Shown here: in pieces, positions 54,293-64,000 of the stretch | How positions within the stretch are numbered: the first letter of the stretch is position 1 | How the letters are laid out: each line of letters starts with the position of its first letter | Assembly: GCA_037179515.1 (NCBI GenBank) | Contig: JAXCGZ010001911.1 | Location: forward strand, 1 to 64,000 | DNA: 64,000 nt | Source of the DNA: Halocaridina rubra | Lineage: Eukaryota > Arthropoda > Malacostraca > Decapoda > Atyidae | Reading direction: 5' to 3' | Translations under genes and position numbers: made by a program | Notes under the pieces: model-generated | Told to the model about the DNA's origin: nothing | Database searches by the model: none | The model's input: the letters and a program-made list of their open reading frames with translations, nothing else

Positions 54293-56102
54293 TGCCAAGA
54301 CTTTGGCATCAACTCGACGATTACCTCTGTCACACAAGCAGAGTAGAATAGAGGACACTGCAATTGCAGAAACTGAAACAACACACTGTTAATAATGGGA
54401 AACTGATAGCATGAGCACACATATAATGAGTTTCCAATATTATTCTACTGGATGAAAATATATTGGTTAGTCACAGCTTACCAGAAATATTTATGCTACC
54501 ATAAAAGTATACAAAACCATTAATTCTTTGCTGGTATTAAAGGAAAACAATTTATTCACAATAAATGAAGAGTAAGCAAGACAAATACAGTACTGTATGT
54601 ATTCCTGAGATTTTGGGCAACCACAAAAGTTGCAATGTTTATTAATGATTTGCAATTAATATGGTACTACACTCTATTTACGATAAAGGAAGAATCTGCG
54701 AGATAAATACAGTATTCATTCACTTTTGGTTATCAAGAACTGTTTTCAATGAAAAAAGGGGGCAAAACCACCTTTTGAAGTATTTGCAACTTATGACTCA
54801 AAACACTTTATCCCCAGTATATGAAGAATTAGCAAGATAAATACAGTATGCATTCAATATTTTGTTGTTAACAGGAAATATTTGCAAAACCAACAGGGTA
54901 AAATTACCTTTTAATCATTTGCAGTTTATAGCATAAAGCACTTTAGTTAAATGATTAATTACTTGCAATTTATATAGCAAATAGTTTTATTCACGAGTTT
55001 TTGACGTAAAACACTTTATTGCGATGATAGAAAGGGGTGAAATGAAATTAGAATTTGTTAGGAGAAGGGATAGATTTTTACAGGCTTATAACCAATCTTC
55101 GGAGGATGAGAATTTCTTTTATCACAGTCAATGAAAAGACACTTCTTAGCATTGTATATCAGCTGTAATTTCCAGATTAAGGAATTAACTTTGGCTATTG
55201 AGATTCCAGTTAGGTAATCTAAAAAAGGATTTAGCCAGTAACGAATGTAACTAATTCTCGGAAGGCCAATTTGTTTGACCCAAGAGCTTTACCATACACT
55301 ATCCCTCACCTTGTTTGTGCCAGATGAATGCCTGTGAAGATGCCACGTAAATAAAGTTTGAAATAAGCTTGACTGCTGAGGTGAGATGCTTCCTCTGGGA
55401 TGTTTGGCCGCCAAATGAGGACACATCAATGTCCCTCCTGGTGATGTCATGTGTAGGATACATTTCCAGAGCAGTAACTGGTTATTATTTTATACTGGGC
55501 TACTTTAGTGGTGGCCCCTGGCAGGCAATTATAGCAGAGATGCAAAGGAGAGACAGTATTTTAGGTGCAACAAGTGGAAGCAATGAAAATAAAACGAGAA
55601 TAATAATTGAAAATTAGGTTACTGGTAAATAATCTCTGGAACGTTCTTTGCGTTGTAGGAGACGGAATTTAAGTATTCAAATTATAAAGAAGCTACTGAA
55701 ATATATCTAGACAGGCTAGTGACATAACAGCAAGGTCAAATTTATGACAAAATAATCAGCAAGGACAATTTTTATAATAATTTATTAGCAAGAGCTATTT
55801 TATCATAAGAAAATTGTAAAGAAAATGTATCTGATAGGCTCACTGAAATGAGGGAACAGTAGGAAAACAGAAACAGGGGGCAGCCTTTATATCAGGATTA
55901 TGCTTTCCACACGTACAAGAATATTAAATAAGGTATATTTAAAATTAGCTATAAGCTAAAATATAAATTGCAAATAATCATTATTTGCAAAAGTCATGAA
56001 GTGGGAATAATTTTTAGTTAGTAAAATGACAGTTAAGTTACTAAATTAACTAATAAGGCATCTAACAGCCTCTGGTGACTTTGAGTGAAAGACTCTGTCA
56101 CA
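54293..56102 (-). repeat. Gmr1-like middle LTR, main piece
   Basis: It continues from 50208 to the LTR start TGTGACAGAGTC at 56102 (minus). It contains the ~130-bp repeat array (54530-55010) and TATAAA near 55895 in sense orientation. It serves as the 3' LTR of internal copy 1 and as the 5' LTR of internal copy 2. Confidence 0.85.
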
Positions 56103-56730
56103 ATGGCCCGTTTTAGAGAATATTGATTTAGTAAAATTCTACTACAGAAGCAGAAGAAAGAACAGGAAGTTATGGTAACTTCAGTGTTATTATGAGTGAT
56201 GAGATATCCTCCTCATGGAAAAGAACAAATGAACAATAAGAATGGGATCCACCACTGGAACATATCATACTATTAGGAAAAGTGAACAATTCTTATAAAC
56301 AAAACATTAAATGACATGCAAAACATAAAAGAAATGTGATCAAATTCAAATTTAAAAAAAAATTAAAATCACAATTAGATATCAGTGAATATCAATATTT
56401 AAGAATGCTTCACATGCAACATGGCAATAAAATAATATAAAAAAAATTCAATATACGCATATGAAAAATTTGACCCAAGTCGACATTAACATTGGCGACT
56501 GGATTTAAAACAGATTCAGCTATTCAACACTAAACTAAAAAGTTTCCGCCATGTTCTGGCTTTCAGAGTCCCACAAAGGGAAATATAAAACTATGATCAA
56601 AGAAATATTCTTCATCTTTTTCTTTTCCATTAGGAATAACGCTTGTACGATAAAATAAACATGTACAGTACAGTATTGAAGACATAAAAGATAAACATAA
56701 AAAATAAGCAACACATCAGAGAAGTAATCT
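56103..56730 (-). other. Gmr1-like copy 1, 3' untranslated region
   Basis: No coding signal; aligns with 47428-48149. No strong polypurine tract is visible right before the LTR start at 56102 (sense CTCTAAAACGGGCCAT), so plus-strand priming is unclear. Confidence 0.55.
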
Positions 56731-57074
56731 TTACCGACTAGTCAAATTGAGGCTAACTGCACCAGCTTCCTCATTTGAGGGTATCGACCGTCGACTTAGT
56801 AGATCAACAAGGTCATTGTCCTTGCCATGAACATGTTGGGCAGTGAATTTGAAAAGATGCAGGTAAGCTGCCCACCTTTTCAGGCGAGGATTTAGCTTGT
56901 CTGCAGTCTGTAAATATAGGAGAGGACGGTGAACAGTCCTCAGTGTAAAATGTCGGCCATACAGATGGACTTCAAATTTCTTTATGGCCCAATATGCAGC
57001 TAGAGCTTCCATCTCCACGGTGGAGTAATTTTGCTCTGCAGGGCGAAGCCTGCGGCTTGCATATCACACTGGAG
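56731..57074 (-). pseudogene. Gmr1-like RNase H, C-terminal end of pol
   Basis: After a break at 57075, one frame reads PAEQNYSTVEMEALAAYWAI (Glu), KKFEVHLYGRHFTLRT, VHRPLLYLQTADKLNPRLKR (His for the Asp of the usual TDH motif) and HGKDNDLVDLLSRRSI. It ends in a stop at 56731, followed by the 3' UTR. No integrase follows, which confirms that RNase H is the last pol domain in this element. Confidence 0.8.
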
Positions 57075-58601
57075 CTACTTCTGCTGAGTTGTCTGATCGG
57101 GCTTGCAAAAGCACGGCACCCAGGCCTTCGTCTGAAGCGTTGGTCTGCAAGATAAATGGAAAATAGGGTTTGTTGGCTGTAATACTGGCTCACCTGCCAA
57201 TGCTTCACAGAGCTTGAAAAATGCTCTTTCCGCTTCGTCTGTCCATTGGACAGGGTAGGTTTTACCTTGCTTTGAGGAGGTCATTAGCTGCAAAGGGGCA
57301 GCAATAGTATTAAAATGTGGAATGAGCCGTTGGTAGTAGCCGACACTACCTAAGAATGATCTCTGTTGAGTGACAGTAGCATGTTTCTCCATATCCTTAT
57401 TAGCTTGTACCCTGTCATGTAAAGGGGACATAACTCCTTCTCCGACCAAGTGACCGAGATACTGCAATTGTATGAAACCAATCTCACATTTAGAAGGATT
57501 TAAATGAAAACCATGCTGGTTCAGACGAGTGATCACTCTGCGGAGAGTCTCGAGGTGCAATGACCAATCCTGAGAATGCACCAGGATGTTGTCTATTAAA
57601 CATGAAACATTGTCGAGATCCTGTAGTACTATTCTCATGAGTCTGCTGAAGCAGCCAGGGGCATTTACTAAACGAAAAGGCATGACCCTGAACTGGTATA
57701 GACCATATCTTGTGGAAAAGACTGTTAGAGGGTTGGTAGTCTCGCTCAGCGGGACTTGCCAAAATCCTCTGGCCAGATCCAACTTAGACAGGTAACAGGC
57801 TCGGGAGAGCAATGAGACAATATGCTCAGCGTCAGCAAAGGGATCTCCATCAAAGATGGTACAGGGGTTAAGCTTACGACAGTCAAGGCAGAACCTGTGA
57901 CTGCCATCTCGCTTATGCACTGCCAGTAACGGCGAACACCAAAGCGAAATGCTCTTTTCAACCATTCCGAGGCAGACCCAAGTGTCAAAAGCTTCCTTCA
58001 GCCATACGGACAGCTGGTGGGCAAGGCCATAGGAATGCAGAAATGGCTCTGGGTCAGTCAATCTGCCATGATGCTCAAGGGTAGCGGTAATGCCGGGGAG
58101 GTCATTGATGTCGTTCTCGTAGTCCTCTAATGGCTTGTTCAGCTGTTCCCGTTGACTCGGTTGCAGTCTGGAGTTAATAATGCAATTACTCACACTTTCC
58201 TTTGGGTGTGTGGGGATGGCAGGATCCTTACCATCCTCAAAAGCTAAGCTTATGTCTTCAATTGCAAGGGTGGTGGCTGTGGCCAGAGGGGCTTCTTCCA
58301 AAAACCTCCACTCCTGTAGGTCTGTCTCCCCTGCTTGGGTGGAGTATTCCACTATAGGAAGTAAGGGGTGGCTATAATGGAGCACCAGTGTGGCTACAGC
58401 CTCGGAGGTTCTGTTGATGCTGAGGGCATCTATAGGGGTTGCTGAGAATGCCAGCGTAGGATCCCTGTGAGCCATTGGGTCCTCACAATGCAGCTTCAGC
58501 TGATTAATGTGGTATTTCCTGTTATTGCCATCAACATTTAGCACATAATTGCCAGGGGTACTACAGTGTATGGTCCTTTCCAGCGTAGCACTAGCTTGCA
58601 A
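57075..58601 (-). CDS. Gmr1-like pol segment: integrase C-terminus fused to RT
   Basis: 508 open codons. Residues 1-42 (TPGNYVLNVDGNNRKYHINQ) are the integrase C-terminal domain. A linker (43-180) precedes gypsy RT: LLAVHKRDGSHRFCLDCRKL, FDGDPFADAEHI, YLSKLDLARGFWQVPL (Asp 275), YQFRVMPFRLVNAPGCF, then CLIDNILVHSQDW with Asn for the second Asp of the YxDD box. SFLGSVGYYQRLIPHF and the start of RNase H follow. The single frame shows directly that INT is upstream of RT. Copy 2 (48150-49941) has an intact Asp pair. Confidence 0.85.
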   Translation of the reverse strand: MQASATLERTIHCSTPGNYVLNVDGNNRKYHINQLKLHCEDPMAHRDPTLAFSATPIDALSINRTSEAVATLVLHYSHPLLPIVEYSTQAGETDLQEWRFLEEAPLATATTLAIEDISLAFEDGKDPAIPTHPKESVSNCIINSRLQPSQREQLNKPLEDYENDINDLPGITATLEHHGRLTDPEPFLHSYGLAHQLSVWLKEAFDTWVCLGMVEKSISLWCSPLLAVHKRDGSHRFCLDCRKLNPCTIFDGDPFADAEHIVSLLSRACYLSKLDLARGFWQVPLSETTNPLTVFSTRYGLYQFRVMPFRLVNAPGCFSRLMRIVLQDLDNVSCLIDNILVHSQDWSLHLETLRRVITRLNQHGFHLNPSKCEIGFIQLQYLGHLVGEGVMSPLHDRVQANKDMEKHATVTQQRSFLGSVGYYQRLIPHFNTIAAPLQLMTSSKQGKTYPVQWTDEAERAFFKLCEALAGEPVLQPTNPIFHLSCRPTLQTKAWVPCFCKPDQTTQQK

Positions 58602-59708
58602 GTATCTGTTGGAAGAAGTAACAGAGCTCGATCTCCGGGTGTCAAGGCACGACGCTTGGCACGATGGCCAAAGAGAGCTTGGCAGTCTGCTGGTAACCTT
58701 TCATGGCTAAATGTGCAGTTTTTGAAGCCTTTTTGAGATGGGACGAAAACCTCATAATATACTCATGGACGTCCCTATCGTCATTTTTGATGGTAGGTGA
58801 ATCCCAACATTCTGCCAAGAATACCATTGGGCCTCTGACCTTATGACCATAAATCAGCTTGAAAGGCGAGTATCCAGTAGTGTCGTGGGGCATGTCTGAA
58901 GGAAAAAAGTGCAGCAGGGACGTAGTTGTCCCATTGCCTTGCTATATCTATCACTAGCTAGTGCAAACATCGCTTCAATGTTCCGTTATAGCATTTGCAT
59001 GCTCCATTTGATTGGGCATGATAGACGCTCGTACGATTGTGCTTCATTTCTAAAAGGTTACAAAAAGCCTCAAAGAGCCTACTTGTAAACTGACTTCCAT
59101 TGTCAGAAGTGACCTGCTCAGGAAAGCCAACCCTGGACCAGATTTCAAATAGGGTATGAGCGACTGCTTCAGTCGTGATAGAAGACAGTGGCTCTGCATC
59201 TGGGTACCTTGTTGCCAGGTCGACGTATACCAGGAGGAACTGTTTCCCTTGGATGAAGCTGGATTAATATGACCTAATATGTCAATAGCGACCTTGGAAA
59301 ATGGCTCCAGTGAGAGCTTAGTTTTCCCCATGGAAACTTTCGGTAACTCTGCCGTAGAGGTGGATTGACAGACAGGACAGGAGCCCACATATCTGTCTAC
59401 CAGGGTGTACATGTTTGGCCATGCAATAGCCCTCTGAAGAAAGTGCCGAGTTTTTGCTTTGCCTTTGTGTCCACTCAGAGGTGTGCCACATACATAGCCT
59501 GGCAGTGCAACGAAGCGGGCACTACCAACTGTTTAAAGGTGTGGCCATCTTTAGTCACATGCCTACGAAGTACTCCATCTTCAAGGGCGTAAGTGATCTG
59601 GCCTCCTCCTCTCACCGTGAAGGTCCTTCCCTCGGTGGCCTGCTGCATCCAGCGTTTGAGGCTGGGGCAGTCTTGCAGCAATTTGGCAAAGTCTGGACGG
59701 GACATCAA
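58602..59708 (-). pseudogene. Gmr1-like integrase, zinc domain and core
   Basis: 59708-59475 is the pre-zinc segment (MQQATEGRTFTVRGGGQITY, GVLRRHVTKDGHTFKQLVVP). After a slip: GTPLSGHKGKAKTRHFLQ, then YVGSCPVCQSTSTAELP (Cys pair). Core: FSKVAIDILGHINPASSKGN (first Asp), VTSDNGSQFTSRLFEAF (second Asp) and YHAQSNGACKCYNGTLKRCL, where the Glu position reads Lys. Then HAPHDTTGYSPFKLIYGHKV. Several stops. The position, between protease and RT, is the unusual feature. Confidence 0.8.
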
Positions 59709-59756
59709 TGGCTCTAAAGGTGCATCATCTGGTAAAGGAGGGGGAAATTCTCCGCG

Positions 59757-60644
59757 TTACACATTATATGTATTAACTGCGGCAGACTCAACGGAGTCAG
59801 TCGGAGAATAATCCAAAGTCTTGGCATCGAGGCCAGGAGTTGCTGCTGAAATGGTTTCACGTGACTTTGACCGAGGGAAGTTATTATGAGAAATGCCCTT
59901 ATGATAGAGGTCGGCCTGGAAAATAGGAACTAGGTTCAGTGCACGACCCATCAAGACAGGGTAAAAAAGCCCAATCATTGCCACAGCTGGGGCTTTTCCC
60001 TTGTAGTATTTGCAATCCAGGTCAATGACACAGCATCGTCGTATTTGGGGTGTTCCTTCAGCAACCTGCACATGAACGACTTTGCCGGTAAAATCTTCAT
60101 CCCTGACAAATCTCTCATCAAGAAATATGCCATTGGCCCCTGTGTCGAGGGCTATCTCAGCTTCCACACCATTTTTAGTTCTTAGGCATTTTGGGATCAC
60201 CTCCGAATTATCTCGTTCGGTGAATTCCACATTGGCAAGTATGTACAGAGGTTCCTCGGCGTTATCCTCAGTGGCCCTTTCTGGCCTTATTTCTACAGCA
60301 TGAGCCAAGTGCGTGGCCAGACGGCTATGCGGGCCGCTGCTGTGTGAGGGAGCGTGGTGGCTCTTAGAGTTTGGCTGAAAACCCTGGGAAGTTGGAGCAG
60401 AGTAATAGCCTTTGCCTCTGAACTGCTGAGGCTTAGGTCTTACCGGGTCATCCTTCTTGAGTGTGGGTGCATGGCGGTAATAAGGCTTATGAGTGTAAGG
60501 AGGATGTGCTGGATGATGTGAGTTCTGCGAGGGGCCATTGTGCCTCCTGTTCCTATGATCTCCTTTCCGGTGAGAATCATGGCCTGCTGCATGGGAGATA
60601 CAACTATGAGGACGAGCCTTGGAATCGACCCTTCTTGCCTTCAT
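59757..60644 (-). CDS. Gmr1-like Gag tail and aspartic protease
   Basis: 295 open codons. Residues 1-120 are basic, His/Pro/Ser-rich and likely RNA-binding; I see no regular CCHC knuckle, only HSCISHAAGHDSH. The protease follows: GVEAEIALDTGANGIFLDER (DTGA, Asp 167), VVHVQVAEGTPQIRRC (flap region) and PVLMGRALNLVPIF. The stop at 59757 is followed in frame by more coding-like sequence leading to integrase (PPLPDDAPLEPLMSRPDFAK), so it may be a mutation and not the true end. Confidence 0.75.
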   Translation of the reverse strand: MKARRVDSKARPHSCISHAAGHDSHRKGDHRNRRHNGPSQNSHHPAHPPYTHKPYYRHAPTLKKDDPVRPKPQQFRGKGYYSAPTSQGFQPNSKSHHAPSHSSGPHSRLATHLAHAVEIRPERATEDNAEEPLYILANVEFTERDNSEVIPKCLRTKNGVEAEIALDTGANGIFLDERFVRDEDFTGKVVHVQVAEGTPQIRRCCVIDLDCKYYKGKAPAVAMIGLFYPVLMGRALNLVPIFQADLYHKGISHNNFPRSKSRETISAATPGLDAKTLDYSPTDSVESAAVNTYNV

Positions 60645-61553
60645 AACATCACAGAGTCATACTCCAGGTTGGTTGTGCTGGAGGTACTCATCCACAACGG
60701 CTAAACTTTTCTCGTAGTTGATCTCATCCATAAGCTGAGTCCTTACATATGCAACAACATCCGGAGAGAGGTCATTAGCAATTGCAGCAAACATCAAGAA
60801 TGCATACAACTTCTCACAAGGACACATTGCAACTCACAACCAATCATTAAAGAGGCGAGCCTTGCATTTGCCAAAGGTACTACAGTTCTTCTCCTTCAAT
60901 GGAAAAGCAGATCTATACCTAGCTCGACTCTCAGCTGGTGAAAAGTTCTGCGAGGCCAGGAGTGTGCTTTTTACTTTCTCATGGTCCCTCAGTTGCATTT
61001 GGTCGAGTTCATTGACCAGGGAGAGTAGACGGGGTGGCATGGAGGCGAGCAGCCAATGACTCTTCTCAACCTCTGTGCCTTCGCTTGCTGCCGCAAGACT
61101 TTCGAAAGAGTGGATGTAAGTATCAAGCGGTTGCCTGCCGTCGTCTTCTTATTTCTGTATTGGGGAGGGCCTCTCACGAGGCTGGTCTCCATTTCCAGTT
61201 GAAGGACCACTGTCTGGGAATCCCGCTTGAAGGCGAGCAAGCTCAAGCTCATGTTCGCATTGTGCTTGTGCCTGTGCCTGGTCGTATTCGCATTGGGCTT
61301 GTGCCTGTGCCTGGTCATAATCATGTTAGGCTTGTGCCTGGTCATAATCATGATGGGCTTGTGCTTCGTCACTGACTTTCTTCTCCAGCTGATCTCGGCG
61401 TTCAACCATCTTCTCATGAGCCCATTCAAGGACCTTCTGTCCTGGGTAAAGACCATATCTCTCACCCCTAGCAATCATTATGTCCAGGTAATGCTCCTCA
61501 TCGAATGTTTCGATGGTTTCCATGTTTGTTTCCTGTGACTGCCTGGTTTCCAT
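60645..61553 (-). pseudogene. Gmr1-like Gag, coiled coil and SCAN-like capsid segment
   Basis: ATG 61553: METRQSQETNMETIETFDEE. An acidic/Gln-rich helix with tandem DYDQAQA words (61254-61375) is followed by ELELARLQAGF. After slips and stops come PLDTYIHSFESLAAASEGTE, MPPRLLSLVNELDQMQLRDH and, from 60941, SPAESRARYRSAFPLKEKN, KARLFNDWL, a TGA, CPCEKLYAFLMFAAIANDLS and PDVVAYVRTQLMDEINYEKS with VDEYLQ. The last part has the residue pattern of a SCAN domain. Capsid role inferred. Confidence 0.75.
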
Positions 61554-62627
61554 GGTGGTTTCCTAAACAGTCAATAATGAAGTGCCAAAAAAAAACACAC
61601 CACTAACAAATCTTTAAAAGAGTAAAAAAAAAAATGAAAGAACCACACAACACCGAGGAGGGAAAAAATTCAACATCACAGTTCAAACTTAAACATAAAA
61701 GTGATCTCAAAATACAATCAAGTGCAACAGCAGCAAAATGTTGCAAAACAGTGCATGAAACACTGGTAATACAAGATGGCAGTCGTGCCTGCTTAACAGC
61801 AATATGCGGCAGCACCTGCAGTTATGGTGCAAATTAAAGGAATGAGCAACAACCAATTTTACCGACTAGCACACAGTGCCAGAGAATACAAACAAGTATA
61901 GTATAGCGGTTGTGCCTGCGTATGAGAGCGTATATGGCAGTACCCACAAATAAAATGTCGTAAGTAAAATTCTGGAGTGTTGCCAAAAGGACACAGATCC
62001 TATTCCAAATACACGAAAGATAAGCTAACAGCTTACAAAGCAGCCTGATTACACATGTCTACTAGTAATGAGAAAATTTATTTTTGAGTGACAACTCAGA
62101 CACATGAAGGGCTTAGCCTAGGCTCAATAAATGACACCAAAGTTTTTCTTCCCAATCTATGAGCAGTCAATGCTTAAATATAAAACACAATTAAAAGCAA
62201 AATACTTAATAAGCTTACTCCCAATTCCTAAATTCCAAGGAAATATAACCAATTCTTAACAAGTATCAGCCTTTAACGGATATATAAAACATGAATGCTT
62301 TAAAACTCAATCTTATCACGCAAATAAATGAAATTTTAAATAAGACGTCTTCTCGTCATGCAAAATTTCTTAATCCTGTTACCACATAATCTCATGCAGA
62401 TTTTCTGAAATTTTGTTTACCACATGGGAAACAAGAAAATTTTAGTTACTATAATTAATTTTGAAAATAAAAAAAAATTCTGATTCGCAACGTCTCTAGT
62501 GATAAAATTTTCATGTGCAGCCTAAGATTCACTCATTTCAATAATCTAGCCAGTGGTAATCGGGTTTCATGCGCAATCTTAAAAAGCAAAATAAAATAAA
62601 TTTATCAAAATCAGTCTGTCTGTTCGG
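61554..62627 (-). other. Gmr1-like leader (untranslated)
   Basis: About 1.07 kb between the primer site and the gag ATG, AT-rich, without a convincing open frame on the sense strand. It presumably contains the packaging region. Nothing else recognised. Confidence 0.5.
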
Positions 62628-62645
62628 GTCCCTGTTTGGGCGCCA
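62628..62645 (-). promoter_or_regulatory. Primer-binding site, tRNA-Lys type
   Basis: Sense strand TGGCGCCCAAACAGGGAC. The mature 3' end of animal tRNA-Lys(UUU), as I know it, is GTCCCTGTTCGGGCGCCA, so 17 of 18 bases pair. It lies directly beside LTR sequence (62646), although that LTR lacks its normal final ~150 bp. Confidence 0.8.
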
Positions 62646-64000
62646 ATATTAATTTTAATTTTGAAAATGCAATGACATGAAAAGAATTTAATTAAGCTTT
62701 TAATAAAATATTATGATATGCTGCCTCGAATCTGGGAGGTGATGAGCACAACTTTGTTTCCCGGCACCACAGATGTATGCCAAGACTTTGGCCTCAACTC
62801 GATGATTACCTCTGTCACACAAGCAGAGTAGAATAGAGGACACTGCAATTACAGAAACAGAAACGACACACTGTTAATAATGGGAAACTGAAAGCATGAG
62901 CACACATATAATGAGTTTCCAATATTATTTTACTGGATGAAAATATATTGGTTAATCACAGCTAACCAGAAATATTTATGCTACCATAAGAGCATACAAA
63001 ACCATTAATTCTTTGCTGGTATTAAAGGAAAACAATTTATTCACAATAAATGAAGAATAAGCAAGACAAATACAGTACTGATGTATTCCTTAAATTGTGG
63101 GCAACAACAAAAGTTGCAATGCTTATAAATGATTTGCAATTAATATGGCAAAACACTCTATTTACGATAAAGTAAGAATATACGAGATAAATGCGGTATT
63201 CATTCACTTTTGGTTATCAAGAACTGTTTGCAATGAAAAAAGAGGGTGCAAAACCACCTTTTGAAGTATTTGCAACTTATGACTCAAGAACTTTATCCCC
63301 AATATATGAAGAATCAGCAAGATAAATGCAGTATGCATTCATTAAATTGTGGTTAACAGGAAATATTTGCAAAGCCAACAGGGTAAAATTACCTTTTAAT
63401 CATTTGCAGTTTATAGCATAAAACACTTTAGTTAAATGATTAATTATTTGCAATTTATATAGCAAATAGCTTTATTCACGAGTTTTTGACATAAAGCACT
63501 TTACTTACTATGATAAAAAGGGGTGAAATGAAATTAGAATTTGTTAGGAGAAGGGATAGATTTTTACAGGCTCATAACCAATTTTCAGAGGATGAGATTT
63601 TCGTTTATCACATTCAATGAAGCGAAACTTCTAGCTGTAATTTCCAGGTTAAGGAATTAAGTTTGGCAAGTGGGATTCCAGTTAGGTAATCTACAAAAGT
63701 TTGTTTGTATCGGAATGGAATCTGAGAAAAAATTTGTAGGATTTAGCTAGTAACGAATGTAACAAATTCTCGAATAGCCAATTTGCTTGACCCACGATCT
63801 TTACCATACACTATCCCTCACCTTGTTTGTGCCAGATGAATTCTTGTGAAGATGCCACATAAATAAGGTTTGAAATAAGCTTGACTGCTGAGGCGAGATG
63901 CTTCCTCTGGGATGTTTGGTCGCCAAATGAGGATGCTTCAATGTCCCTCCTGATGACTTCATCTGTAGGATACATTTCCAGACAGTAACTGGCTCTTATT
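62646..64000 (-). repeat. Gmr1-like 5' LTR, partial (continues past the window)
   Basis: It matches the other LTRs from TTTTAATTTTGAAAATGCAATGACAT onward in sections (no single run quoted), including TGCCAAGACTTTGGCCTC and the ~130-bp repeat array (63050-63480). Compared with 49942-50100 it lacks the terminal TGTTAAGATTCTG segment, so a deletion lies between LTR and primer site. Its upstream end is beyond 64000. Confidence 0.85.

Larger units (their letters stand above)
56103..62645 (-). mobile_element. Gmr1-like element, internal region copy 1
   Basis: Minus-strand order: primer site (62628-62645), leader, gag (61553-60645), gag tail plus protease (60644-59757), integrase (59708-58602), integrase C-terminus/RT (58601-57075), RNase H (to 56731), 3' UTR, LTR. 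Integrase lies before RT, the copia-like order known within gypsy only for Gmr1-like elements. The RT sequence itself is gypsy-type. Stops occur in gag and integrase, and two catalytic residues are lost, so it is inactive. Confidence 0.85.

Overview
The window is eukaryotic, very AT-rich and made almost entirely of transposable elements. I see no host protein-coding gene and no intact tRNA or rRNA gene. The mixture suggests an arthropod, and I would guess a decapod crustacean: Ty3/gypsy LTR elements of several lineages, RNase H-bearing LINEs, CR1/L2-like LINEs, tRNA-headed SINEs, a CACTG-ended DNA transposon and long AT and TAT microsatellites. That taxonomic call is inference from the type of repeats; no host marker is present. 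Family names used below (G1, S1, LINE-A to LINE-D, LINE2, LINE-b) are local labels.

Layout, left half. 1-5301: broken gypsy element G1. Gag and protease lie on the minus strand and integrase on the plus strand, and the integrase is split by a 2.08 kb solo LTR of a Gmr1-like element. 5302-11440: full-length RNase H LINE (LINE-A, minus) with a 10-bp target duplication. 11850-23268: CsRn1-type gypsy element (plus), inserted in a LINE reverse transcriptase and itself interrupted by LINE-B (14982-21422). 23269-28474: CR1/L2-like LINE fragments, a second Gmr1-like solo LTR, an inverted LINE2 duplication and a short tandem array of tRNA-headed units. 28475-31023: DNA transposon with CACTGGGG termini and a broken transposase-like gene.

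Layout, right half. 32094-64000 is one nested structure. The base layer is a minus-strand tandem array of a Gmr1-like LTR element: LTR, internal copy 1, LTR, internal copy 2, LTR. The lowest LTR was invaded by a Mag-like gypsy element (32415-45361, 5-bp duplication AATAG) and by a SINE (45602-45802). The middle LTR was invaded by a 4.1 kb LINE2 (50209-54292). The Mag-like element carries a head-to-head LINE-D/LINE-C pair.

Most notable points. (1) The Gmr1-like copy 1 has pol order PR-INT-RT-RNase H, the reverse of normal gypsy, with integrase C-terminus and RT in one open frame, a SCAN-like capsid segment and a tRNA-Lys-type primer site. (2) The CACTGGGG transposon encodes a Cys-rich protein that resembles a multi-copy uncharacterised arthropod family. 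(3) The RNase H LINE family has a conserved architecture in all copies: palindrome-bearing 5' UTR monomers, a hairpin holding a four-codon upstream ORF just before ORF1, an 8-nt ORF1/ORF2 overlap, and a triple 3' UTR stem-loop repeat. Every element has at least one visible defect, so nothing here is clearly autonomous today.
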